The position numbers and the translations under genes are program-made. Below, in pieces: positions 34,466-41,024 of a stretch of DNA of 47,881 bases. The notes under the pieces were generated by a model. The model had not been told where the DNA came from. It did not search any database and was given only the letters and a program-made list of their open reading frames with translations. This DNA comes from a bacterium (GTDB lineage Bacteria > Desulfobacterota > Deferrisomatia > Deferrisomatales > BM512), in assembly GCA_004322275.1 (NCBI GenBank), contig SCTA01000025.1:1-47881 (forward strand), read 5' to 3'. The stretch's first letter is position 1. Each line of letters opens with the position of its first letter.

Positions 34466-35359
34466 ATGGAATTAGATATGCTTGGAAGGGTTGGAGCCGA
34501 GTTCGCCGCGCTTGCGCCCGTTGATCTGCTCACGGTGTTCACCCTTGCGATGGTCGAAGGCATTTTGTCGGTAGACAACGCCCTCGTGCTCGCGATCCTG
34601 GTCCGCGAGCTCCCCTGCCACCAGCAGAAGAAGGCTCTTTTGTACGGCATTGTAGGGGCGTTCGTCTTTCGCGCTCTTGCCGTCGTCTTCGCCGCCTACC
34701 TTATGGACCTGTGGATTTTCAAACTGCTCGGAGGGGGATATCTGCTCTACCTCTCAATGCGTCACATGTTCTTCGTCTCGATGGAGGACGCCTATCACGG
34801 CCCTCCGAAGGCGCAGGCAGGCTTCTGGCGCACAGTGATTGCGGTTGAGCTTACCGATATCGCTTTTTCCATCGACTCGATAACGGCTGCGGTGGGAATG
34901 ACCGACAAGCTCATAATCGTCTGGGCCGGAGGGATTCTGGGGATAATCTGTTTGCGTTTCGCGGCGAACATGTTCATCACGCTGCTCGAAAAGCTTCCCA
35001 AGATGGAGGACCTTGCCTACCAGATAGTATTTTTCGTCGGCATAAAGCTGACCCTCGAGACCTTCAAGATAGAGATAGGCAAAGAGACATTCTGGATGGT
35101 GATGGGGATAATCGCTGTACTCGGCGCATCTCTGGTCTACAAGGACTGGCTGGAGCGGCGGACCCACCAGAGCCTGGAGGGGAGGCTTATCGAGGGTTTG
35201 CGGGACGGGACCACCACGGTTGCCGAACTCACCTGCCAGCCGGTAATCCCCTCCGGCGTACTTCGCTGGCTCGTCGAAAAAGGCTACCTGCTTTTGCCCT
35301 GTAAGGAGGTAAAACAGGAAGCTGCGAAGCAACCGGAGCCCGCCGCGCCGGAAGGATAA
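34466..35359 (+). CDS. TerC-family integral membrane protein
   Basis: A 297-aa protein with about seven membrane spans. The family hallmarks are EGILSVDNALVLAILV (near residue 31) and the paired VELTDIAFSIDSITAAVGMT (near residue 131), whose acidic residues in membrane helices are typical of TerC/Alx metal exporters. The C-terminal ~60 residues form a cytosolic tail ending in Pro/Ala/Glu-rich sequence. The family is linked to manganese efflux and to tellurite resistance. Start ATG follows CCGGAGGCTTTG. Confidence 0.9.
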   Translation: MELDMLGRVGAEFAALAPVDLLTVFTLAMVEGILSVDNALVLAILVRELPCHQQKKALLYGIVGAFVFRALAVVFAAYLMDLWIFKLLGGGYLLYLSMRHMFFVSMEDAYHGPPKAQAGFWRTVIAVELTDIAFSIDSITAAVGMTDKLIIVWAGGILGIICLRFAANMFITLLEKLPKMEDLAYQIVFFVGIKLTLETFKIEIGKETFWMVMGIIAVLGASLVYKDWLERRTHQSLEGRLIEGLRDGTTTVAELTCQPVIPSGVLRWLVEKGYLLLPCKEVKQEAAKQPEPAAPEG

Positions 35360-35387
35360 AGGGGCCGGGAGGATTTGAACAACGCAG

Positions 35388-35417
35388 AGGCCGCGCCGAA
35401 GGGTGCGGCCTTTTTTT
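35388..35417 (+). terminator. Intrinsic terminator after terC
   Basis: AGGCCGC (35388-35394) pairs with GCGGCCT (35405-35411), followed by seven T. It lies 29 bases past the terC stop. Confidence 0.9.
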
Positions 35418-35529
35418 GTCTTGTCCCCGCTGCAAAAAAGGCCAGGGAGCGGCTGCCTTAGTGTGTAAGGGTTAGGACAGGTGAAACGGGGAAATCCGCG
35501 ATAGGGTAACTTTCCGGTTCGATATGGTG

Positions 35530-35564
35530 AAAAAGGGGAATCGCTGAAACCTTCCCCTTTTTTA
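35530..35564 (+). terminator. Second terminator-like hairpin after terC
   Basis: AAAAAGGGGAA / TTCCCCTTTTT is a perfect 11-bp stem with T6 on the plus strand and A5 on the 5' side, so it could work in both directions. No gene separates it from the first terminator. It may belong to a lost gene or insulate the repeat region. Confidence 0.7.
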
Positions 35565-35630
35565 TGGGAAATGTAGGTCGCGCTTGAGGAACGAAAGCCG
35601 ACAAAACCTCAAATTATTTTTGAGTGCTTA

Positions 35631-35656
35631 TGTAGGATGGGCTTTAGCCCATCGGG
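35631..35656 (+). repeat. REP-like palindrome (TGTAGG family)
   Basis: TGTAGGATGGGCTTTAGCCCATC: GATGGGCT pairs with AGCCCATC around TT (35636-35653). It abuts the 5' end of R1 copy B. Confidence 0.5.
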
Positions 35657-35939
35657 CTACAACTTGCGAGGCTCTGCCTCGCGCTCCTAGCCACCTTTTG
35701 AATGAGCAAAAGGTGGCCCAAAACTCAGCCCGGACTCGTCGCTCGCTCTTGCGAGCGACCACTTCATTCCGGCTGGGCCGTACGGGGCACCCACTACGCT
35801 TCGCTCCGTTAAGACCCCGCGCCGGCCCGACGCCTCCACTCGTTGCGCCGCGTACGGGCCCCGGGGAGGACGAAATGAAGGCTCGTCCAAAAACGAATTA
35901 ACGAAATGTTTTTGGACTCGAAGGTAGTTCGTTTACACG
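35657..35939 (+). repeat. R1 structured repeat, copy B
   Basis: Hairpin GCGAGGC/GCCTCGC (35666-35682); hairpin CCACCTTTTG/CAAAAGGTGG (35691-35716); type 1 core as in copy A (GGCTGGGCCGTACGGGGCAC; AAGACCCCGCGCCGGCCCGA; GCCGCGTACGGGCCCC); GGACGAAATGAAGGCTC; hairpin GTCCAAAAAC/GTTTTTGGAC (35885-35917); then CTCGAAGGTAGTTCGTTTACA. Every hairpin arm differs from copy A, yet each stays paired. It lies downstream of terC in the same orientation. Confidence 0.8.
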
Positions 35940-35946
35940 TATCCAA

Positions 35947-36030
35947 TGTAGGGTGCGTTAGGCGTTAGCCGTAACGCACCAAGAGAAATATGACGGGGTG
36001 TGGTGCGTTACGCCTGCGGCTAACGCACGT
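35947..36030. repeat. Two tandem GTGCGTTA REP-like palindromes
   Basis: First: GGTGCGTTA-GGC...GCC-TAACGCACC (35952-35980). Second: GTGCGTTA-cGCC...GGC-TAACGCAC (36003-36028). They are about 23 bases apart between R1 copies B and D. A third relative is at 47715-47748. Confidence 0.6.
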
Positions 36031-36044
36031 ATTCTTGGAGATAG

Positions 36045-36324
36045 TTGTAAACAAATTACCTTCGAGCAAATGAGCAAAAACAACCTTGCTCATTTGCGAG
36101 CCTTCTTTTCGTTCCCCACGCCCTCCGGCGCCAGCGAGTGAGGGAGCGAGGGTGTTCCGAGCGCGCCATGAGCCCGTGGCGATTTGCGCGCTCGCCGAGC
36201 GACGAACGAGCGCCTTGGCGCAAAGGGGGCGCGCCTTTCTTCTCCCCCATCTTCTTTTGGCGCTAAAAGAAGATGGGGTCCGGGCGCGGGGCGGATAGCC
36301 CCGCAAGTATAGAATTAATTAAAT
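36045..36324 (-). repeat. R1 structured repeat, copy D
   Basis: Read on the minus strand: TTAATTCTATACTT; hairpin GCGGGGC/GCCCCGC (36286-36304); a perfect 14-bp hairpin CCCCATCTTCTTTT/AAAAGAAGATGGGG (36245-36278); type 2 core nearly identical to copy C; GGGGAACGAAAAGAAGGCTC; a 12-bp hairpin GCAAATGAGCAA/TTGCTCATTTGC (36068-36099); CTCGAAGGTAATTTGTTTACA. It begins 29 bases downstream of the DUF4238 gene, same orientation. Confidence 0.8.
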
Positions 36325-36352
36325 ATTTTAAGTTGACGGGCCGAAACCATGG

Positions 36353-37441
36353 CTACCTTCTAATCTTTTCAAGTCGCTCGTTCAAGAGATCCCGGAGCGT
36401 ATTTTCGGACAATTCATTAACTTCCGTAGCATCCATTAAAAGGCTCATTTGCCCGATAAAATTAGAAAGTGGCAAGTGTTTTCTATCGGATGCAAATATG
36501 CACTCAGTGGACATCTTAGCCGATAACTCATTTATCTCCTGCGTTGAAAAGCTGTGCTTTGCATTGGTATCGCCCCGTTCAGCAATCAAGACGCAGCTAT
36601 CTGATATCGGTAAGTAGATTTCAGACCAATCTTTTTCTCTAGCCCTCGATACGCCAAACACTTTTCCATCGGCATCAGAACAAAAAATACAAGAATCGCC
36701 AAGTATAAAGCTGTTTGAAGCATCTCTTTGAATGCGCAACCGTGATGGGACAAAGTTGTCTGGATGTGTTTTGCCCGAATTAATCATTTCTCGCACAGCG
36801 CCATTCATGGATTGGCTTATACTATCCTTAAGTTGCTCAGGCATACGATCACAAACACCAGCCCAATGTTGTCCCATGACAGGGATCGCATGATCCCTTA
36901 AAAATGCTATCATTTTTGTTTTGGTCTCTGGGTTCGATAGAAGAGCTTTTATCGTGCTATGATGCGTTTGAGGAAAATCTTTCAGATAAGAATCAAGGTT
37001 AGTTTCAAGCTCAAGGAGTAGAAGTCTCTCCATCAAAGCATTATTTGTTTGCCCGAACATGGTTTGACCCATGCTTTCCATGAAAAGGGAACCAGATACA
37101 ACGCCCGCTTCGCGGAGCGATAAGGTCCGCCAATGCATGAGCCATAAGAAGGGTATAATACTGTCTAAATGATTATTTGGGTCGTCACCATGATGGAGAA
37201 TAGCGTCGATGGCTAAACTGGCCCTGTTCTCCATATTCGACAAGAAGTTCTCGATATCGCCTTCCTTGCCGTAAAACCACGCAGATACTGCTACATTATT
37301 TATGTTTGGCTCAAAAGGCTCTTTTGATTTACTGAAGCACCAGACCAAACTGTTTTTTTTGCGAGTGCGTGATGCAAAACGCTTCAGAAGCATCTTTGGA
37401 ATGTAGTGTTGTCGGCGGACCTCTTGTGGAGAAGTAGGCAT
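36353..37441 (-). CDS. DUF4238-family protein
   Basis: 362 aa from the ATG at 37441, preceded by GAGGAGTTGTATA. The N-terminal RRQHYIPKMLLKRFA (about residues 9-23) is the DUF4238 signature (QHYVPxFYLRxFA). The rest is consistent with the family: an early aromatic/basic strand region (NSLVWCFSKSK), then a long helical domain, and CIFCSDADGKVFG near 270. The function of DUF4238 is not established; members often sit in accessory or defence-like islands. The gene is strikingly AT-rich beside its neighbours and lies between an R1 and an R2 repeat, so it was probably acquired. Confidence 0.82.
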   Translation of the reverse strand: MPTSPQEVRRQHYIPKMLLKRFASRTRKKNSLVWCFSKSKEPFEPNINNVAVSAWFYGKEGDIENFLSNMENRASLAIDAILHHGDDPNNHLDSIIPFLWLMHWRTLSLREAGVVSGSLFMESMGQTMFGQTNNALMERLLLLELETNLDSYLKDFPQTHHSTIKALLSNPETKTKMIAFLRDHAIPVMGQHWAGVCDRMPEQLKDSISQSMNGAVREMINSGKTHPDNFVPSRLRIQRDASNSFILGDSCIFCSDADGKVFGVSRAREKDWSEIYLPISDSCVLIAERGDTNAKHSFSTQEINELSAKMSTECIFASDRKHLPLSNFIGQMSLLMDATEVNELSENTLRDLLNERLEKIRR

Positions 37442-37548
37442 TATACAACTCCTCTCAGAGTCTAGTGAATCGAGAGACCTGCGTATCTCAAAAATGAATG
37501 GATTTCCACTTGTTAAATTCGATGGTTCTTTTAAGAGGATGCACAAAA

Positions 37549-37670
37549 AAAACGTCGCGAGAAGCCACGGTTACAAGGAGCCGCGCAACGAGAGGGCGAG
37601 GCAGTAGCAGCGCTACGGCGAGCCCTTGAGTGAGCACGCGACGAAGTAAACGGGGCTCGCAGCACGTTTT
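37549..37670 (+). repeat. R2 structured repeat, reference copy
   Basis: 122 bp. Left arm AAAACGTCGCGAG and right arm CTCGCAGCACGTTTT are complementary apart from two small bulges. The interior is GGTTACAAGGAGCCGCGCAACGAG, GGCGAGGCAGTAGCAGCG, CTACGGCGAGCCCTTGAGTG, AGCACGCGACGAAGTAAACGG (described in pieces). It begins about 108 bases upstream of the DUF4238 start and ends 3 bases from the stop of the pseudo-ATPase gene. Confidence 0.75.
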
Positions 37671-37673
37671 AAC

Positions 37674-39362
37674 TTATAAAGAGGCGTGTACCTGCTCGTA
37701 AGAAACCTTCCCCTCCAATGCTTTCATCATCCCGTCCTGTATCAGGAGCCTGAGCCCCGCCTTGCGGGCGACTTCTTCTACGGCGCTTGCGGGGGGCGGG
37801 TCCATGATGATTTTCTGGAGGGTTTTGCCCGCCGGGAAGAACTCGAAGATGCCGAGGTTGCCGACCCTGCCGGTCTTGCCGCAGTTTTTGCAGCCCGGCG
37901 CGCGGTGGAGGAGCGGGTCTTCGATGCCGGTGAGCTTTTCGAGTTCGTTCCGAATCTGCTCGACAGGTTCGTAGTGTTTGGCGCAGGCAGGGCAGAGCAT
38001 TTCGACGAGCCTCTGGCCGACGACGCCGACGAGCGCCGAGGCCAGTATCGCCGGGGATACGCCGGAGTTGGCCATCTTGACGACGAAGCCGAGGGCGCTT
38101 TTCTCCTTTACCCTCGCGAGAACCAGCGTCCCCCCGAGGGCGGCGTGAACGGCGGAGCGCATCGCCATGTGCGTGGATACGTCGTCTATGAGGAGATAGT
38201 CGGAATCCTGGCTGAGGAGGATGCGCAGCCCTTCTCCCTGCTCGACGTTTGGAGAGAGGTCGGGGTCGACCTGGAGTACGCCGGGCAGCCTGGCCTTCGA
38301 GTCGCGCTCGTAGGATATCGCGATCGAATCGGGCTTCATCACCTCTTTTAGGGTCGCGTACATCGTGGTGGTGACGCCGTTCAGGGAGGGGGCGACGTAG
38401 AGTATCAGCCCGTGCTTGCGGGCGATCGTTTTTTTGTAGTTGGCCAGCATGTTTGGGTAAAAGCCGAGGTCGGCGAGGGTGAGAGTCTCGGCGTCCGGCT
38501 CCTTGACGCAGGAGAGGACGAGGTGCTCGCCCTCGTGGGTGGGGAGCCCCGAAATCGTGAAGCGGTAATGGTTCTGGTTTATTTTCGCGGTAAAAGCCCC
38601 CTCGAAGGGGGAGCCCTCGGCGGAGTAGACCCCGGCGCGGACCTTGAGGATGGAGATTACGTTGAGCATCGGGTGGCGGGCGGAGCGGTAGGTCTTCTCG
38701 ATGACGCCGCCGACCCTCGCGCTTATCTCTATCTTGCTCGGCTTCTTTAAAAAGTGCAGGTGGGAGAGCTTTTCGAGCGCCATCGTCGCGAGAATTCTTC
38801 TGGCGGTCTCCGAATTGGGGGTCGAGGCCGCCTGGGTGAGGATATCCTCGACCCTCGGCTGGAACTCCTCGCCGTCGGTGAGAAGATCCATCCCCTCGCG
38901 GAGCGCCTCCCCCTCGTCGTCGCTCTCTTCCTCGACTTTTTCGCCCAGAAAGCGGATGAGCGCGTCCCTTATGTTGTAGACCGAGGCGACAACGGGAGAG
39001 ATGCGCTTTCCCGTCATGAAGCGAAGCTCGTCGATGAGCTTGAAGTTCCTCGGATCGGCCATCGCGACCGTGAGGGCCTTTTCGGTAAGCTCCACCGGGA
39101 CTACAAGATTCTTCTTCATGTACCAGTTGGGGATGAGGGAGAGCGCCTCGGGAGAGGGCTGGTAATTGTGCAGATTTAGAGAAGGGGTGGCGAACTGCCG
39201 GGAGAGGATGTATTCAAGATCGTCGGCGCTGACCATGCCCCGTTTGATGATGATGTCGCCAAGCTTGTCGCCGGTTCTTCGCTGCTCGGCCATAGCGTCT
39301 TCAAGCTGGTTTTTCGAGATCAACTGGTAATCGAGTAGCATCTCGCCAATGCGCTTGCCCAT
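37674..39362 (-). CDS. GspE/PilB-like protein with degenerate Walker motifs (pseudo-ATPase)
   Basis: 562 aa from the ATG at 39362 behind GGGAGGACAG. The N-terminal MshEN/GspE_N domain is clear (IGEMLLDYQLISKNQLEDAM; LGDIIIKRGMVSADDLEYIL), a c-di-GMP-binding fold in other members. The NTPase region aligns with type II secretion/type IV pilus ATPases. However, Walker A reads GLILYVAPSLNGVTTTMYATL (given here over residues ~317-337), with no GxxGxGKT lysine, and the Walker B/Asp region reads LLIDDVSTHM instead of ILIGEIRD. The zinc site survives (CPAC near 456, CKNC near 490). A structural or regulatory role is likely. Confidence 0.88.
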   Translation of the reverse strand: MGKRIGEMLLDYQLISKNQLEDAMAEQRRTGDKLGDIIIKRGMVSADDLEYILSRQFATPSLNLHNYQPSPEALSLIPNWYMKKNLVVPVELTEKALTVAMADPRNFKLIDELRFMTGKRISPVVASVYNIRDALIRFLGEKVEEESDDEGEALREGMDLLTDGEEFQPRVEDILTQAASTPNSETARRILATMALEKLSHLHFLKKPSKIEISARVGGVIEKTYRSARHPMLNVISILKVRAGVYSAEGSPFEGAFTAKINQNHYRFTISGLPTHEGEHLVLSCVKEPDAETLTLADLGFYPNMLANYKKTIARKHGLILYVAPSLNGVTTTMYATLKEVMKPDSIAISYERDSKARLPGVLQVDPDLSPNVEQGEGLRILLSQDSDYLLIDDVSTHMAMRSAVHAALGGTLVLARVKEKSALGFVVKMANSGVSPAILASALVGVVGQRLVEMLCPACAKHYEPVEQIRNELEKLTGIEDPLLHRAPGCKNCGKTGRVGNLGIFEFFPAGKTLQKIIMDPPPASAVEEVARKAGLRLLIQDGMMKALEGKVSYEQVHASL

Positions 39363-39579
39363 CTGTCCTCCCTGACCTGCGGTCTTTACGGTCAAATCTC
39401 CCGTATTGTTAACCGAATTTGTAAAAAACACAATATTTGGCTGTTAAAGGCTATTGCGATGCGCGACGCCAAAACACGCCTTTCAAATTCATTTGGCATC
39501 CCACCCTCCCGGAAGTATATTCAAAGGGTTTTGAAAGTGCGCCCTGGATTTTGGGGCGATTTTATTCGGAGTTGCGGGA

Positions 39580-40434
39580 ATGGGTACGCAAAATCTAAGG
39601 ATTATCGAGCAGTTGGCCGCGATGGAGTTTGCCGTCGGCAGGCTTTACAGGACGTACGCGGAGAAGTTTCCCGAAGAGCGCTCCCTCTGGGAGGGGCTGG
39701 CCGAGGAGGAGGAGCAGCACCATCAGTGGGCGAATACCCTCCTCGAATCGGCAAAGGTCGGGAAGGTAAAGGTCAGGGAGGACGCAGGCGTCAGCGCGCA
39801 GATGATCGCTCAGGCGATAAGGGAGGTCGAAGGCCACACGTCGGAGGCCAAAGCCGGCTCCGTATCCCTTCGCGGCGCCCTGATGATCGCCTACTCGCTG
39901 GAAACTTCGCTGATCGACGGCAAGGCGTTTTCCCTGCTGGAAAGCCCTTCTTTCGGCAAGAACCTTTCGGTCTGCGAGGAACTGGCGAGCGCCACCTCAA
40001 CCCACGCCCTGCGGCTAAAGATGCGCATCGAGGACGAATTCGGCTCCCTGGAATCCGCGCCGCCGTTTTATGACGTTCTGGCTCAGGACAAAAAGCCGAA
40101 GGAAGAGTACGTTGTCGCCTTCTGCGGCCTTCTTTGCTCCCTTTGCCGCAAGTACAAGGATAAGAAATGCCCCGGCTGCGCCGAAAACGAAAAGGCGAGT
40201 TGGTGCAAGGTGCGCCTGTGCTGCCTCGGCAACGGCTACAAGACCTGCGCCGAGTGCGAAAAATTCGCCGATCCCAGGGAGTGCCGGGATTTTGACAACT
40301 TCATCGCCCGCGCCTTCGGGATGCTCTTTAATTCCGACCGCGCCGAGTGCATAAGGCAGATAAAGAGGATAGGGCTGAAGGAGCACGCGAAGAAGTTGAC
40401 CGAATCGGGGAATATGACGATTCCGCGCCGTTAG
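39580..40434 (+). CDS. Ferritin-like domain fused to Cys-rich DUF3795-like domain
   Basis: 284 aa. The N-terminal ~155 residues form a rubrerythrin/ferritin-like helical bundle: AAMEFAVGRLYRTYAEKF, then EEEEQHHQWANTLL (residues 42-55), then SLETSLIDG. A possible di-iron set is present, but not every ligand is certain. The C-terminal part (from about 183) has FCGLLCSLCRKYKDKKCPGC, WCKVRLCCL, CAECEKF and ECRDFDNF, matching DUF3795, a Cys-rich domain common in anaerobes. It is likely an iron- or metal-sensing or redox protein. The start follows GAGTTGCGGGA and no operon partner is evident. Confidence 0.8.
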   Translation: MGTQNLRIIEQLAAMEFAVGRLYRTYAEKFPEERSLWEGLAEEEEQHHQWANTLLESAKVGKVKVREDAGVSAQMIAQAIREVEGHTSEAKAGSVSLRGALMIAYSLETSLIDGKAFSLLESPSFGKNLSVCEELASATSTHALRLKMRIEDEFGSLESAPPFYDVLAQDKKPKEEYVVAFCGLLCSLCRKYKDKKCPGCAENEKASWCKVRLCCLGNGYKTCAECEKFADPRECRDFDNFIARAFGMLFNSDRAECIRQIKRIGLKEHAKKLTESGNMTIPRR

Positions 40435-40443
40435 CGGACGCCT

Positions 40444-40690
40444 CATTCCTCTTGTCCGGCTTCCTCTTTCGTCCTCCCCGTGGCCCGTAGGTGACGCAGG
40501 GAGCTTAAGGCGGAAAGGGCGGCGGGGGGGTCTTAGCGAGCGTAGCGAACGGGTGCCCCCTCACGCCCCCGCCGCAGCGACCGGTCGCTCGAAGAGCGAG
40601 CGGCTCCTTCCGGGCCGAGTTTTGCCCCACTTTTTCGACAAAAAGTGGGGCGCGGGTGCGGGGTGCGCCAAGCCCCGCAAATTGTAAAAG
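40444..40690 (-). repeat. R1 structured repeat, copy E (decayed)
   Basis: Minus strand: TTTTACAATTTGCGGGG; hairpin GCGGGG/CCCCGC (40658-40678); an 11-bp hairpin CCCCACTTTTT/AAAAAGTGGGG (40625-40650); a diverged type 1 core (GGCCCGGA, CGCTCG, GGGGCAC, TAAGACCCCCC, TACGGGCC, GGGGAGGACGAAAGAGGAAGCC). The terminal hairpin is weak and CTCGAAGGTA is missing. It is the only copy not downstream of a same-strand gene. Confidence 0.6.
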
Positions 40691-40779
40691 TGCGAAGCAC
40701 ACAAAAGTCACTGGTTTCCCGCCTTCGCGGGAATGACGGGGTTAAGGGTCGAGCCCCGCCCTACACACTTTTGTAAATC

Positions 40780-40808
40780 TTGTAATGATGAATCGAAGGG
40801 TATATATT
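40780..40808 (+). promoter_or_regulatory. Possible promoter of the DAHP synthase leader
   Basis: TTGTAA (40780-40785), 17-base spacer, TATATT (40803-40808). This would place the transcript start near 40815, almost at the leader-peptide ATG, so either the leader is leaderless or the real promoter lies slightly upstream. Confidence 0.4.
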
Positions 40809-40817
40809 TCACCAACG

Positions 40818-40904
40818 ATGAAAACTTATTCCCGCTTTTATTTTTCCGGCTGGTTCTTTTTTGGGGGCTTCTTTACGAAGTCTGCCCGGCCGGCGGAGGT
40901 TTGA
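40818..40904 (+). CDS. Aromatic leader peptide upstream of DAHP synthase
   Basis: A 28-codon frame. Between codons 4 and 19 it contains eight Phe, two Tyr and one Trp (MKTYSRFYFSGWFFFGG, then FF), and ends TKSARPAEV with TGA at 40902-40904. An in-frame ATG at 40788 would add ten residues. This density of aromatic codons is the signature of amino-acid attenuation leaders such as the pheA leader. The weak point is the lack of an obvious Shine-Dalgarno next to either ATG. Confidence 0.65.
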   Translation: MKTYSRFYFSGWFFFGGFFTKSARPAEV

Positions 40905-40980
40905 GCGGGAAAAACCGATAACAAACCACAAAACAACGGCCACGGGCGGACGCGAAAGCAAAAGCCGGTGGCCGTTTTTT
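40884..40980 (+). promoter_or_regulatory. Transcription attenuator of DAHP synthase (antiterminator and terminator)
   Basis: Terminator: AACGGCCAC (40935-40943) pairs with GTGGCCGTT (40968-40976), with an inner GGC/GCC and then six T. Competing stem: GCCCGGCC (40884-40891, within leader codons 23-25) can pair with GGCC-ac-GGGC (40938-40947), which contains most of the terminator's left arm. A ribosome stalled on the Phe codons leaves 40884-40891 free and favours antitermination. One that reaches the stop codon covers it and lets the terminator form. Confidence 0.7.
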
Positions 40981-41024
40981 ATTTTGCCGGTTTTGTTTGC
41001 GCGCCCCCCAAAAAAGGAGAAAAG

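Noticed and set aside
21324-37670. R1/R2 as integron attC sites
   Set aside because: Variable complementary arms recall attC, but no integron integrase is present. I could not find the paired GTTRRRY/RYYYAAC ends, and the conserved cores are unlike attC.
40733-40921. A 62-codon ORF across the DAHP synthase leader in another frame
   Set aside because: It starts inside unrelated upstream DNA, lacks a ribosome-binding site and has fewer aromatic codons than the frame ending at 40904, although its Leu/Phe richness makes it a weak alternative.
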